A DNA stretch of 64,000 nt from NCBI GenBank assembly GCA_023423405.1, contig JAFAFR010000043.1, forward strand, positions 1-64,000, given 5' to 3'. The position numbers were made by a program, and so were the translations under genes. Under the pieces are notes generated by a model. That model ran no database searches and was not told where the DNA came from. It saw only the letters and a program-made list of their open reading frames with translations. Each line of letters opens with the position of its first letter. The first letter of the stretch is position 1. This stretch comes from Bacteroidota bacterium. Lineage in GTDB: Bacteria; Bacteroidota; Bacteroidia; Chitinophagales; Chitinophagaceae. Positions 9,240-18,324 of this stretch are shown one piece after another.

Positions 9240-9292
9240 CACCCTTATTGTCAGAAAATTCAGCTCCATTTTCACTAACAGTAAATGTAAAG

Positions 9293-10105
9293 ATGTCAGC
9301 AAAGAAAAGAATTTTATTCATAGCCAACGAAATGTCGCCGTACCTGGAATTAACGGAGTTTTCCGAGATCGTGAACCGGCTGGCGATCAAATCGAACGAC
9401 AATGGCTTTGAAGTAAGGTGCATCATGCCCCGTTTCGGTACCATCAATGAAAGGCGCCATCGCTTGCACGAAGTGGTCCGGTTGAGTGGCATCAATGTAT
9501 CGGTTGACAACGATGATTTCCCCCTTCAGATCAAAGTGGCTTCCCTTCCCAACGCGCGCCTGCAGGTTTATTTCCTGGATAATGAAGACCTTTTCAAGCG
9601 GAAATTTGTTTTCCACGACGACAAGGAAGAATGGTTTGAAGACAATAGCCTGCGCACCGTATTCTTCTGCAAAGGAGCCCTGGAAACCGTGAAGAAATTC
9701 GGCTGGCCGCCCGACATCATCCATTGCAGCGGCTGGATGACAGGCCTCATCCCTTTCTACCTGAAAACGGCTTACAAAAAAGAACCGGTTTTCGGGCACA
9801 GCAAAGTGGTGTTCACGGTAGGGCAAAACAGCTTCAAGGAAAAGCTGGGCGCCGACTTCAGCAGGCAGGCAGCCATCCATGCCAGCATTAAGGAAAAAGA
9901 CCTCGAGCCTTTTAAGGAAGGTACCAATACCGCCCTGTTCCGGGGTGGCGCCACCTATGCCGACGCCATCAGCTTTGGCGCAGAGAAGGTGGAGAAAAAA
10001 CTGCTCGAAGAGTTTTCCAAAGTGAAAGGTAAAAAAGTACTGCCCTTCAACGCAGAGTCTGATTTAACAGACTATTTACAACTGTATACCGACCTTGCCA
10101 AATAA
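9293..10105 (+). CDS. Glycogen/starch synthase N-terminal-domain protein (half-length GT5)
   Basis: The product from the ATG at 9293 has 270 residues and resembles only the N-terminal half of glycogen/starch synthases. It begins KKRILFIANEMSPYLE and contains IIHCSGWMTGLIPFYLK, the counterpart of the DWHT region of GT5 enzymes. The C-terminal GT-B domain that holds the nucleotide-sugar site is missing, and the frame ends cleanly with TAA. The usual KTGGL loop is replaced by a TEFSEIVN sequence. An ordinary ADP-glucose transferase role is therefore doubtful. The start was chosen because the longer open frame runs into the divergent panC gene. Confidence 0.85.
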   Translation: MSAKKRILFIANEMSPYLELTEFSEIVNRLAIKSNDNGFEVRCIMPRFGTINERRHRLHEVVRLSGINVSVDNDDFPLQIKVASLPNARLQVYFLDNEDLFKRKFVFHDDKEEWFEDNSLRTVFFCKGALETVKKFGWPPDIIHCSGWMTGLIPFYLKTAYKKEPVFGHSKVVFTVGQNSFKEKLGADFSRQAAIHASIKEKDLEPFKEGTNTALFRGGATYADAISFGAEKVEKKLLEEFSKVKGKKVLPFNAESDLTDYLQLYTDLAK

Positions 10106-10148
10106 GTAAGCAGGCAATAACTTAATTAGACTAATAACCGGTTTGTTT

Positions 10149-11564
10149 GTGAAGAAACTACTGTACAGCCTTTCCTTTCTCATTGGCTTTTTCCTTTGCA
10201 TTTCTTCCTGTACCAAGATCAGAACCACTGAACTCGGCGCGGACCTCATTCCCGCGGTGGACAATGTAACTGTTTTTGATACCGTGATCGACGTGTATTC
10301 AGAGATCATTCCCCTGGCCGACAGTACCCGCATGCGCGATACGGGTATACATGCGCTGGGCATCATGCAGGACCCGTCCTTTGGTACAACTACCGGTGAA
10401 GTATACCTGCAATTACTGCCACCTTACGCCAACAAGCGCCCCTTCGGTTCGCCCGACAGCCTGGTGGGCCTGGATTCCGTGGTGCTTTCTTTCCGCTTCA
10501 GGAGCCTCTACGGCGACTCCAACAGTGTTGAGAATATCCAGGTGTATGAAATTGACCCGGCTTCGGGCTTCCGCGATTCCTCACTGGGTTATATGATCAG
10601 CCATCCCGCCTTTGCGGTAGCGGGTATGCTGGGACAGAAGAGCTTTAATTTCACCACCCTGAACGATAGCCTGTTGTACCTGAAAGCCAACGATACGGTG
10701 CGCACGGTGAACGAGATCAGGATACCGCTCGACAACAGCTTCGGCCTTCGCCTGATGGGATACGATAGTACCGTGTACCAGTCCGACACTACGTTCACGC
10801 AACAGTTCAGCGGCTTCGCCCTGAAGATCGACGAAGGCTCACCGCTGAAAAGGGCCATGGCTTATCTCAGCCTCCTGGATGCCGGAACGCGCCTGAGTGT
10901 GCACTACCGCCGCACTTCAGCCGGTGTGCCCGATACTGCGGTAACGGAATTCACCTTCCGCAACAAGGCCAATGCCAACCTTATTACACGCAATACCAGC
11001 GGATCGGCCTATGCCACCAACCTCGCGGGCGGTACGGGCAGCAACCAGCAGGAACTCTATATTCAAAGCACCATCGGCTCCGTGGCTATGCTGAAAATCC
11101 CCGGCCTGCAGAATATCAGCAACCGCCTTATTTATAAAGCGTCCCTCATAGCAGAACGGATCGACGGACAGGAAGACGGCTATTTCAGCGAACCCAACCT
11201 GCTCTTCCTCGATGCCATCGATACGGCCGCGGGCGGCACCGGCTATGTTACCATACCCCGGTCCTTTACGGCTTCCGACGCGCTGGCCCTGAAATTTGAT
11301 CCCTCCCTGTTCGGCGGCTACCTGAAAAACGGCCGCTACGAATTCGACCTGACGCGGTACGTGCAGGATATTGCCACCAACCATGCCTATTCCTACGACC
11401 TGCGGCTGTATGCGCCGTATATCACCAGGCCGCGCCTTTACGGGACATCTACAACCTACACCATGAGCCCGGTTACGCCTGTTACCAGGGGCAGGGTGAT
11501 CGTGGGCGGCGGCGCGCATGCCACTAAAAAATTGCGGCTCTACATTGTTTATTCCAAAGTATAA
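10149..11564 (+). CDS. DUF4270-family lipoprotein
   Basis: The 471-residue product starts at GTG 10149; TTG at 10143 is an alternative that gives a less typical signal peptide. A lipoprotein signal ends at Cys21 (CISSC), followed by a beta-rich secreted domain beginning TTELGADLIPAVDNVTVFDT, the style of the Bacteroidota DUF4270 family. No catalytic residues are recognised. It lies 43 bp after the half glycogen synthase, which suggests co-transcription. Its function is unknown. Confidence 0.85.
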   Translation: MKKLLYSLSFLIGFFLCISSCTKIRTTELGADLIPAVDNVTVFDTVIDVYSEIIPLADSTRMRDTGIHALGIMQDPSFGTTTGEVYLQLLPPYANKRPFGSPDSLVGLDSVVLSFRFRSLYGDSNSVENIQVYEIDPASGFRDSSLGYMISHPAFAVAGMLGQKSFNFTTLNDSLLYLKANDTVRTVNEIRIPLDNSFGLRLMGYDSTVYQSDTTFTQQFSGFALKIDEGSPLKRAMAYLSLLDAGTRLSVHYRRTSAGVPDTAVTEFTFRNKANANLITRNTSGSAYATNLAGGTGSNQQELYIQSTIGSVAMLKIPGLQNISNRLIYKASLIAERIDGQEDGYFSEPNLLFLDAIDTAAGGTGYVTIPRSFTASDALALKFDPSLFGGYLKNGRYEFDLTRYVQDIATNHAYSYDLRLYAPYITRPRLYGTSTTYTMSPVTPVTRGRVIVGGGAHATKKLRLYIVYSKV

Positions 11565-11571
11565 ATGCGGG

Positions 11572-11579
11572 TATATTTG
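11572..11579 (+). promoter_or_regulatory. -7 promoter box of metK
   Basis: TATATTTG matches TAnnTTTG and ends 20 bp before the metK start codon. TTTA at 11548-11551 is a weak -33 candidate at a 20-bp spacing. No SAM riboswitch-like structure fits in this short leader. Confidence 0.55.
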
Positions 11580-11599
11580 CGCAACATAAACTAACCTCA

Positions 11600-12850
11600 A
11601 TGCCTTATTTGTTTACTTCTGAGAGTGTTTCCGAAGGCCATCCCGACAAAGTGGCCGACCAGATATCTGATGCCCTGATCGACCATTTCCTAGCTTTCGA
11701 TCCGCAATCCAAAGTAGCTTGTGAAACCCTTGTGACCACCGGCCAGGTGGTACTGGCAGGAGAGGTGAAATCCAGGGCCTACCTGGACGTGCAGGACATT
11801 GCCCGCGATGTGATCCGCCGTATCGGTTATACCAAGAGCGAATACATGTTTGAAGCCAACTCCTGCGGTGTGCTGAGCGCCATCCATGAGCAGAGCGCCG
11901 ATATCAACCAGGGTGTGGACCGCCAGAAAAAAGAAGAGCAGGGCGCCGGCGACCAGGGTATGATGTTTGGTTATGCCACCAACGAAACAGACGACTACAT
12001 GCCACTGGCACTGGACCTCGCACACAAACTGCTGCAGGAACTGGCCGCCCTGCGTCGTGAGAACAAGCAGGTCAAATACCTGCGTCCCGATGCAAAAAGC
12101 CAGGTGACCCTGGAGTACGACGATAACAACAGGCCCGTTCGCATAGACGCGATTGTGATCTCCACCCAGCACGATGATTTCGATACGGAAACCAAAATGC
12201 TGGCGAAGATCAAAAAAGACGTGGTGGAAATCCTGATCCCCCGCGTAAAGAACAAGTACAAGAAATACGCGAAACTTTTTAACGATAAGATCAAGTACCA
12301 TATCAACCCCACCGGCAAGTTCGTGATTGGTGGACCGCATGGCGACACCGGGCTTACCGGGCGTAAGATCATTGTAGACACCTACGGTGGAAAAGGCGCA
12401 CACGGCGGTGGCGCGTTCAGTGGTAAAGATCCTTCCAAAGTGGACCGCTCCGCAGCCTATGCCACCCGTCATATTGCCAAGAACCTGGTGGCCGCCGGCA
12501 TTTGCGACGAAGTGCTGGTACAGGTGAGCTATGCCATCGGCGTTGCGGAACCCATGGCCATTTATGTGAACACTTATGGTACAGCTAAAGTGGACCTGGG
12601 CGACGGGGAAATTGCAAAGAAGGTAGCCGCGATCTTCGACATGCGTCCTTATTTCATTGAACAGCGCCTCAAACTGCGTACGCCCATCTATGCGGAAACC
12701 GCGGCCTATGGCCACATGGGCCGGAAGCCGGAAACCGTGGAGAAGGTTTTCCGTTCTCCCGATGGCAAAGTGGTGAAGAAAAAAGTGGAACTGTTTACCT
12801 GGGAAAAACTGGATTATGTGCCGAAGGTGAAAAAAGCTTTTGGCGTTTAA
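11600..12850 (+). CDS. metK: S-adenosylmethionine synthetase
   Basis: This 416-residue cytosolic enzyme makes S-adenosylmethionine from methionine and ATP. The N-terminal TSESVSEGHPDKVADQISD motif, the GAGDQGMMFGYATNET segment and the glycine-rich GGKGAHGGGAFSGKDPSK motif are all intact. It is about 30 residues longer than the E. coli enzyme, mainly from an insertion around residues 175-230. rlmB, an SAM-dependent methyltransferase gene, follows after 6 bp. Confidence 0.97.
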   Translation: MPYLFTSESVSEGHPDKVADQISDALIDHFLAFDPQSKVACETLVTTGQVVLAGEVKSRAYLDVQDIARDVIRRIGYTKSEYMFEANSCGVLSAIHEQSADINQGVDRQKKEEQGAGDQGMMFGYATNETDDYMPLALDLAHKLLQELAALRRENKQVKYLRPDAKSQVTLEYDDNNRPVRIDAIVISTQHDDFDTETKMLAKIKKDVVEILIPRVKNKYKKYAKLFNDKIKYHINPTGKFVIGGPHGDTGLTGRKIIVDTYGGKGAHGGGAFSGKDPSKVDRSAAYATRHIAKNLVAAGICDEVLVQVSYAIGVAEPMAIYVNTYGTAKVDLGDGEIAKKVAAIFDMRPYFIEQRLKLRTPIYAETAAYGHMGRKPETVEKVFRSPDGKVVKKKVELFTWEKLDYVPKVKKAFGV

Positions 12851-12856
12851 GCATAC

Positions 12857-13630
12857 ATGAAACATTTCAGGCAGCCCGTTCAGTCGAGGCCCAAAAAAAG
12901 CGCCCTCGTCATCGGCCGCAAAGCTGTTGCCGATGCGCTGCAGAGCGGCCGGCAACTGGAACGCATCTATATGGTTTCCACCCTGCACGGGCCTGAGATA
13001 GAACAGATCCGCAAACTCGCAGAAAAAACCCTCACCCCCATCAACAAAGTGCCGGTGGAGAAGCTGAACGGCTTCAACATCATTGGCCATGAAGGGGTAG
13101 TGGGACTGATCTCCAAAATACAATACCAGGATCTCCAGGATATTATTTCACAGGTGGTGGACAGGGGAGAAGCGCCCCTGCTCCTGATCCTGGACGGCGT
13201 AACAGATATCCGCAATATCGGCGCCATTGCCCGCACGGCCTATTGTTGCGGGGTGCATGCCCTGCTGATCCCCGACAAGGGAGTGGGGGCACTGAACGAA
13301 GATGCCATCACCACTTCTGCCGGCGCCCTCGAGAAGATCGCGGTATGCCGGGTGAACAGCCTTATGAAAGCGGTGGACACGCTTCACCTGAACGGCATAA
13401 AGGTATTCGCCAGCGAAATGAAGGCGGAAACCAGCATTTTTGACCTTGATTTCCGCGAGCCTGCTGCCATCATCATGGGCAGCGAGGACAAAGGCATTTA
13501 CCCGGCCCTGCTGAAAACTGCCGATACGGCTTTTCGGATACCCATGACCGGTAAGTTTGAATCCCTGAACGTTTCAGTGGCTGCAGGCATGATCCTGTAC
13601 GAAGCCATGAAACAAAGAATACGATCCTGA
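12857..13630 (+). CDS. rlmB: 23S rRNA (guanosine-2'-O-)-methyltransferase, SPOUT family
   Basis: This 257-residue enzyme most likely 2'-O-methylates a guanosine of 23S rRNA. The N-terminal substrate-binding domain (about 15-95) is followed by the SPOUT fold. Its three motifs are visible: NIGAIARTAYCCG, IIMGSEDKGI and NVSVAAGMILYEAM, which form the SAM-binding knot. It starts 6 bp after metK and ends 1 bp before the next gene. Assignment to RlmB rather than another TrmH-family member is likely but not proven. Confidence 0.9.
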   Translation: MKHFRQPVQSRPKKSALVIGRKAVADALQSGRQLERIYMVSTLHGPEIEQIRKLAEKTLTPINKVPVEKLNGFNIIGHEGVVGLISKIQYQDLQDIISQVVDRGEAPLLLILDGVTDIRNIGAIARTAYCCGVHALLIPDKGVGALNEDAITTSAGALEKIAVCRVNSLMKAVDTLHLNGIKVFASEMKAETSIFDLDFREPAAIIMGSEDKGIYPALLKTADTAFRIPMTGKFESLNVSVAAGMILYEAMKQRIRS

Positions 13631-13631
13631 T

Positions 13632-14501
13632 ATGGAACCGGCGCCGCTTCCCCTACAGTTGGTGGAATGTCCACGCGATGCCATGCAGGGATGGCCACAT
13701 GTCATTTCCACGGCGCAGAAGATACGCTACATCAATGCTCTGCTGGAAGCAGGGTTCGATACCATCGATTTCGGCAGCTTTGTTTCTCCCAAAGCCATTC
13801 CGCAGATGGCGGATACCGCCGGGGTGTTGGCGGAGCTGCAATGGCGGAACAAAAAGACCGACCTCCTGGCCATTGTGGCCAACCGGCGCGGTGCGGAGAC
13901 CGCAGCAGCGGCTGAGGGTGTCCGTTATATAGGTTTCCCTTTTTCGGTGTCGGAAACCTTCCAGCAGCGCAATACCAACAGCAGCATCCTGCAATCGCTG
14001 GAAACGGTGGCGGAGATACAGCAGCTTTGTGCGAGGCACCAAAAGGAAATGGTGGTGTATCTTTCCATGGGTTTCGGCAATCCCTATGGTGATCCCTGGT
14101 CGCCTGAGATCGTTTTCGAATGGGCGGAGCGGCTGGTGCAACTGGGCGTGGGCATATTGTCGCTGGCCGATACGGTGGGACTGGCAAAGCCGGCGCAGGT
14201 GGGCGCTATGACAAAACACCTCATAGAGGCGTTGCCCGGAACCCGCATCGGGGTTCATTTACACGCTTCGCGGTATAACTGGGAAGAGAAGCTCGAAGCC
14301 GCTTTTGACGCAGGTTGCCGGCGTTTCGACGGGGCCCTTCGCGGTATCGGCGGATGTCCTATGGCGGGCGATGAACTGGTGGGCAATCTCGATACCCTGC
14401 AGATCATCCGCTTCCTGGAAAAACACGGACTGGCCACCGGTATCGACCGGGAAGCGCTGGAAAAAGCCCTGCTGCTGGCCGACGAGATTTTTTCTTCCTG
14501 A
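13632..14501 (+). CDS. Hydroxymethylglutaryl-CoA lyase-like protein
   Basis: This 289-residue TIM-barrel enzyme resembles HMG-CoA lyase, which splits HMG-CoA to acetoacetate and acetyl-CoA in leucine breakdown. Visible are PRDAMQG (catalytic Arg and metal Asp), FVSPKAIPQMAD, SLADTVG, the HLH metal ligands and GGCP with the catalytic Cys. Human-type HMG-CoA lyase has HCHDTYG after the ligands, while this protein has HLHASRYNW. The N-terminal motif also reads ECPRDAMQ rather than GPRDGLQ. It is therefore a divergent family member, and another related aldol cleavage is possible. It starts 1 bp after rlmB. Confidence 0.82.
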   Translation: MEPAPLPLQLVECPRDAMQGWPHVISTAQKIRYINALLEAGFDTIDFGSFVSPKAIPQMADTAGVLAELQWRNKKTDLLAIVANRRGAETAAAAEGVRYIGFPFSVSETFQQRNTNSSILQSLETVAEIQQLCARHQKEMVVYLSMGFGNPYGDPWSPEIVFEWAERLVQLGVGILSLADTVGLAKPAQVGAMTKHLIEALPGTRIGVHLHASRYNWEEKLEAAFDAGCRRFDGALRGIGGCPMAGDELVGNLDTLQIIRFLEKHGLATGIDREALEKALLLADEIFSS

Positions 14502-14519
14502 TACACAAGATAGCTGCAC

Positions 14520-15548
14520 ATGAAATTCATGACCGATATCAGTATTCCTTCACCAGAAAAAAGGATCAGCTATACCGATCCCATTTTCCTGGCAGGGTCC
14601 TGTTTTACGGAACATATAGGCGAGCGGCTGCAGTCGCTCAAATTCAGCACGCTGCAGAACCCGCGCGGCATCCTGTTCGACCCGGTAAGCGTTACCCGCA
14701 CCATCGACGCCTGCATGGAAAACAGGCCGCCGCGGGCGGAGGAATTGTTTTTACTGAACGAGGTCTGGCAAAGCTGGGACCATCATTCGCGCTTTTCGGG
14801 AACCAACCGCGAGCAGGTGCTGGCCCGCATACAGGAAGCGCAGGAAGAAGCGCATCATTTTCTTAAGACGGCGCGCTGGGTGGTGATCACGCTGGGCTCT
14901 TCCTATTCTTACCGCCTCTTGCCCGGCATAGCAGGCGCCGGTGCCGTCCTGCCCGGAAATCCAGGACAGGAGCGGCCTGTAGCCAACTGCCACAGGGCTC
15001 CCGCACAGTGGTTCCGCAAACACCTCTGCACCATCGATGAAACCATTGCCACCATCGACAATACCCTGCACCGGCTCTTTCGCTTCAATCCCGATCTGCG
15101 GGTGTTATTCACCGTTAGTCCCGTTCGCCACCTGCGCGACGGCGTGGTGGAGAACAACCGCAGTAAGGCCCGCCTGCTGGAAGCGGTACACCACCTGGTG
15201 CACAAGTTTTCGCGGCTGTATTATTTCCCCGCCTACGAACTGGTGATCGATGTGCTGCGCGATTACCGGTTTTACGATATCGACCTGGCGCATCCCAATT
15301 ACCAGGCCACCCAGTTTGTGCTGGATCATTTCAGGGAAAGCTTTATCGATGCGGCAGCCCACCCGGTGATGGACCAGGTACAGCAGATCGTTACGGCGCG
15401 CAGGCACCGGGCCTTTCATCCCGATACGGAAGCGCATCGCCGCTTCCTGGCTGGTTTTGCGGAGAAAACCAAAGCCCTGCAGGAAGCACATCCTTATCTC
15501 GATCTCTCGGAAGAATCAGCCTATTTCCTCCAGGCGCTCCAACAGTAG
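14520..15548 (+). CDS. GSCFA-domain protein
   Basis: The 342-residue protein carries the GSCFA family signature as AGSCFTEHIGERL at about residues 23-35. The family has an SGNH-hydrolase-like appearance and no settled function. The segment ITLGSSYSYR and the C-terminal DIDLAHPNYQATQFV fit the family pattern. There is no signal peptide, so it is probably cytosolic. Its last 33 bp overlap the end of the convergent phosphotransferase gene. An in-frame ATG at 14529 is an alternative start. Confidence 0.85.
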   Translation: MKFMTDISIPSPEKRISYTDPIFLAGSCFTEHIGERLQSLKFSTLQNPRGILFDPVSVTRTIDACMENRPPRAEELFLLNEVWQSWDHHSRFSGTNREQVLARIQEAQEEAHHFLKTARWVVITLGSSYSYRLLPGIAGAGAVLPGNPGQERPVANCHRAPAQWFRKHLCTIDETIATIDNTLHRLFRFNPDLRVLFTVSPVRHLRDGVVENNRSKARLLEAVHHLVHKFSRLYYFPAYELVIDVLRDYRFYDIDLAHPNYQATQFVLDHFRESFIDAAAHPVMDQVQQIVTARRHRAFHPDTEAHRRFLAGFAEKTKALQEAHPYLDLSEESAYFLQALQQ

Positions 15549-16544
15549 CAGTTGGTTGAAGGCGCGGTGCAGGTTCTGTTCGGGCGACGTGATCTTATAG
15601 TAGATATCATTCTGCAGGAAGTCGGTGGTATAGCGCAGCGCCTGCATATAGGTGATGAGGCGGCCTGCCAGGTGCAGGTGTTCCTGCTCGGCTGCTGTAA
15701 GCTGGCCTTTCAGGGTTTCCCGGAAGGTGTTCACAATGGCATGATAACGGTCTTCGTCAACCGCAATTTTATCCCACTCCACGCTGTCTTCCGGTTCGGT
15801 ACAGGTCATGCTGCGGACCATGTCGCCGAGGTCGGAAAAAAAACTGCCGGGCATTACGGTGTCGAGGTCTGTTATGGCTACCACGCGGTGGGTTTTCTTA
15901 TCGAACAGCAGGTTGCTGAGCTTGCAGTCGTGGTGCTGCAGCCTTTCGGGATAGTCGGTCGGGCGGGCCATCATTTCTTCATAAAAGCGCAGGTAGTCGC
16001 TTCGTTCGCGGAGGCTTGAAATGATGTGTGTGGCTTTCATGCGGCGGAAAAGTTCGGCGCCGTGCATGGCTGCTTCGAATTGGTGGTAGCGTTGCGAAAG
16101 ATCGTGAAAGCCGGGGATCGCAGGTTCCCAGTCAGCGATTGCGGCGCCGCCCAGGGATGCGATAAAACCCGCGTAGGCCCGGGCGGCGTCAACAGCCATT
16201 TCCGTATTCTCCAGGAAGGGAGGCGAATAGGTTCCCGGTATCCATGCCGTGGCGCGCCAGCAATCCCCTTTTTCATCGATCCAGCAGGAGCTTCCGTCAA
16301 CAGTCTGGACGAGGTGCGGAATGGGAATGGCGGGCGGATGTGCTTCCAGCCAGGCAGCCATCCTTTCATAATTGCGGATCAGTTGCAATGGCTGCGGAAA
16401 ACTGTGCGTATTGATCTTCTGCAACACCAGGTTTGTTCCACCAGCATAGCTGACGTAGTAGGTATCGTTGATGAGCCCGGCGCCCAGGGGCTTCCAGGTA
16501 AAATTTTCATTCCCGAACCGGGCCGCTGCTTTTTCTATTTCCAT
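15516..16544 (-). CDS. Aminoglycoside-phosphotransferase-fold kinase, N-acetylhexosamine-kinase-like
   Basis: This 342-residue kinase has the protein-kinase-like fold of the APH/choline kinase superfamily. The N-lobe motif LGAGLINDTYYV (about residues 20-31), the catalytic loop QHHDCKLSNLLFD and the magnesium motif ITDLDTVMPG are intact. The LINDTY pattern and overall size recall bacterial N-acetylhexosamine 1-kinases, often annotated as mucin desulfatase, so a sugar is the likely acceptor. It is 9 bp downstream of miaE on the same strand. Confidence 0.8.
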   Translation of the reverse strand: MEIEKAAARFGNENFTWKPLGAGLINDTYYVSYAGGTNLVLQKINTHSFPQPLQLIRNYERMAAWLEAHPPAIPIPHLVQTVDGSSCWIDEKGDCWRATAWIPGTYSPPFLENTEMAVDAARAYAGFIASLGGAAIADWEPAIPGFHDLSQRYHQFEAAMHGAELFRRMKATHIISSLRERSDYLRFYEEMMARPTDYPERLQHHDCKLSNLLFDKKTHRVVAITDLDTVMPGSFFSDLGDMVRSMTCTEPEDSVEWDKIAVDEDRYHAIVNTFRETLKGQLTAAEQEHLHLAGRLITYMQALRYTTDFLQNDIYYKITSPEQNLHRAFNQLLLLERLEEIG

Positions 16545-16553
16545 ACACCGCGT

Positions 16554-17168
16554 TTAATGGATGCGATCGCCTCTTATTTCCTGGCTTTGCAATATGTCCG
16601 CTTCTGCCGCGAGCCATTCAGCCCAGCGCCGGCGTACTTTTTCCCGGTCCACCAGGTTCTCGGCCAGGTCTATGAATAACTTGTAATGTCCTGCCTCGCT
16701 TTCCATAAATCGCCGGTAAAATTTGCCCAGCTTCTGGTCTTCCAGTCCTTCGCTGAGCCGCTTGAACCGTTCGCAGCTCCGGGCTTCGATCATGGCCATC
16801 AGCAGGAGGCTGTCGAGCAGCCGGTCTTCGGGGCCGCCGTCTTTTTTCTGAAAAGCGATCAGCGCGTTTACGTATATATCTTTCCGTTGTTTGCCGAGCC
16901 GCAGCCCTCTTTTTTCGAGTTCGTTCAGCACCAGCCGGAAATGTCCCCATTCTTCCGTAACAATGGGCGCCAGTTGTTTGACCAGTTCGGGGTACTGGCT
17001 GTAGCGCTGGATCAGGCTGATGCAGGTGGTAGCGGCCTTCTGCTCACAATAAGCATGATCGGTAAGGATGTCTTCCAGTGAAATGGCTGCAAGGTCCACC
17101 CAGCGCGGATCCGTGGGCAGGCGCAGGCCGAGGATATTTTTAACTTCGTTCGATTCGTTCCAATCCAT
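16554..17168 (-). CDS. miaE: tRNA-(ms2io6A37) hydroxylase-type diiron enzyme
   Basis: This 204-residue ferritin-like protein probably hydroxylates the isopentenyl side chain of 2-methylthio-N6-isopentenyladenosine-37 in tRNA. The diiron ligands appear in order: ILTDHAYCEQKAA, EEWGHFRLVL, EARSCERF and ESEAGHYKLF, which is the E/ExxH pattern of the family. The length matches MiaE. It is transcribed before the sugar-kinase-like gene and is divergent from the bioF-like gene across 52 bp. Confidence 0.9.
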   Translation of the reverse strand: MDWNESNEVKNILGLRLPTDPRWVDLAAISLEDILTDHAYCEQKAATTCISLIQRYSQYPELVKQLAPIVTEEWGHFRLVLNELEKRGLRLGKQRKDIYVNALIAFQKKDGGPEDRLLDSLLLMAMIEARSCERFKRLSEGLEDQKLGKFYRRFMESEAGHYKLFIDLAENLVDREKVRRRWAEWLAAEADILQSQEIRGDRIH

Positions 17169-17220
17169 GGCTGATCTGTAAATTGCTGTTGTACAGGCCC
17201 GTCAAAACTACTCGATTCAC

Positions 17221-18324
17221 ATGAAAGAAGCATTCCTGCGGGAAAAACTGGAAGAAAGAAAAACAGCCGGCGCTTTCCGCCAGCTTCGCCTCCCGGTGGC
17301 GGCGATCGATTTCTGTTCGAACGATTACCTGGGACTGGCCCGCAGCCTTCCCGCGATTGGAGGCGCCAATGGCAGCACGGGTTCGCGCCTGCTGAGCGGG
17401 CATACGCGCGAAGCCGCGGAGCTGGAGACTTTTCTTGCAGCGTTTCACGACGCAGAAGCCGCGCTGGTATTTAATTCGGGCTACGATGCCAATCTTTCCC
17501 TGCTCAGCTCGCTGCCTGCAAGAGGAGATACGGTATTGTACGACCAGTTGGCGCATGCATCCATACGCGATGGCATCCGGCTGGGCTTTGGAAAGGGTAT
17601 TTCTTTTTTGCACAACGATGTGGCCGACCTGGAGAAAAAATTGCAGACACAGGGACAGGGGCGGTGTTTCGTGGTAACGGAGTCGGTGTTCAGCATGGAC
17701 GGAGACATGGCCCCGCTGGCGGAAATTGCGGCTGTATGTGACCGTTATAATGCCCACCTCCTGGTAGATGAAGCGCACGGCTTCGGCGTATTGGGCGAAA
17801 GGGGGGAAGGGCTGGTGCAATCCCTGGGGCTCGCTTCCGCCTGCCTGGCGCGCGTGTACACCTATGGCAAAGCGGCGGGTGTGCATGGTGCCTGTATAGC
17901 GGGCTCAGTTGTATTAAAAGATTTCCTGGTGAATTTTGCCCGCCCTTTTATATTCACCACGGCGCCGCCGCCGCATGCCCTGCTGGCCATTGGGCAGGCT
18001 TATACGGCCGTGGCCGCGGCCGGCACGCAGCGCGCGCATCTCCAGGAGTTGATCCAATATTTCAGGGAAGCCCTTATTCCCCTGCGCAAGCTGGATTCTG
18101 TTACAGCGATACAGGGCGTGGTGGTTCCGGGAAACGAGGCGGTGAAACAATTGGCCGCCCGGTTGCAGGAGGCAGGGTATGATGTGCGGCCTATTTTGTA
18201 TCCAACGGTGCCGAAGGGAAGCGAAAGGCTCAGGATCGTATTACATGCTTATAATACAATGGAAGAACTGGAAGGACTGGTTCGCCTTCTCCAGTCAGTG
18301 CCAGAGGCAGATCACCAGCAATAG
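17221..18324 (+). CDS. Alpha-oxoamine synthase family PLP enzyme (BioF/KBL-like)
   Basis: This 367-residue fold-type I PLP enzyme resembles 8-amino-7-oxononanoate synthase. Visible are CSNDYLGLAR, GSRLLSGHTREAAELE, VDEAHGFGVLG (Asp and His of the cofactor site) and the Schiff-base lysine in YTYGKAAGVHGA. The family condenses an amino acid with an acyl-CoA, giving biotin precursors, 2-amino-3-ketobutyrate or long-chain bases. No other biotin gene lies nearby, so BioF is likely but not certain. It is about 20 residues shorter than E. coli BioF. Confidence 0.87.
   Translation: MKEAFLREKLEERKTAGAFRQLRLPVAAIDFCSNDYLGLARSLPAIGGANGSTGSRLLSGHTREAAELETFLAAFHDAEAALVFNSGYDANLSLLSSLPARGDTVLYDQLAHASIRDGIRLGFGKGISFLHNDVADLEKKLQTQGQGRCFVVTESVFSMDGDMAPLAEIAAVCDRYNAHLLVDEAHGFGVLGERGEGLVQSLGLASACLARVYTYGKAAGVHGACIAGSVVLKDFLVNFARPFIFTTAPPPHALLAIGQAYTAVAAAGTQRAHLQELIQYFREALIPLRKLDSVTAIQGVVVPGNEAVKQLAARLQEAGYDVRPILYPTVPKGSERLRIVLHAYNTMEELEGLVRLLQSVPEADHQQ

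Noticed and set aside
11565..11599. SAM riboswitch upstream of metK
   Set aside because: The gap is only 35 bp and contains the promoter box; there is no room for the structure.
11690..13123. Long open frame on the minus strand opposite metK and rlmB (about 477 codons)
   Set aside because: It lies wholly opposite two well-recognised genes, its translation is rich in His, Phe and Val without family features, and it reflects codon bias of the real strand.
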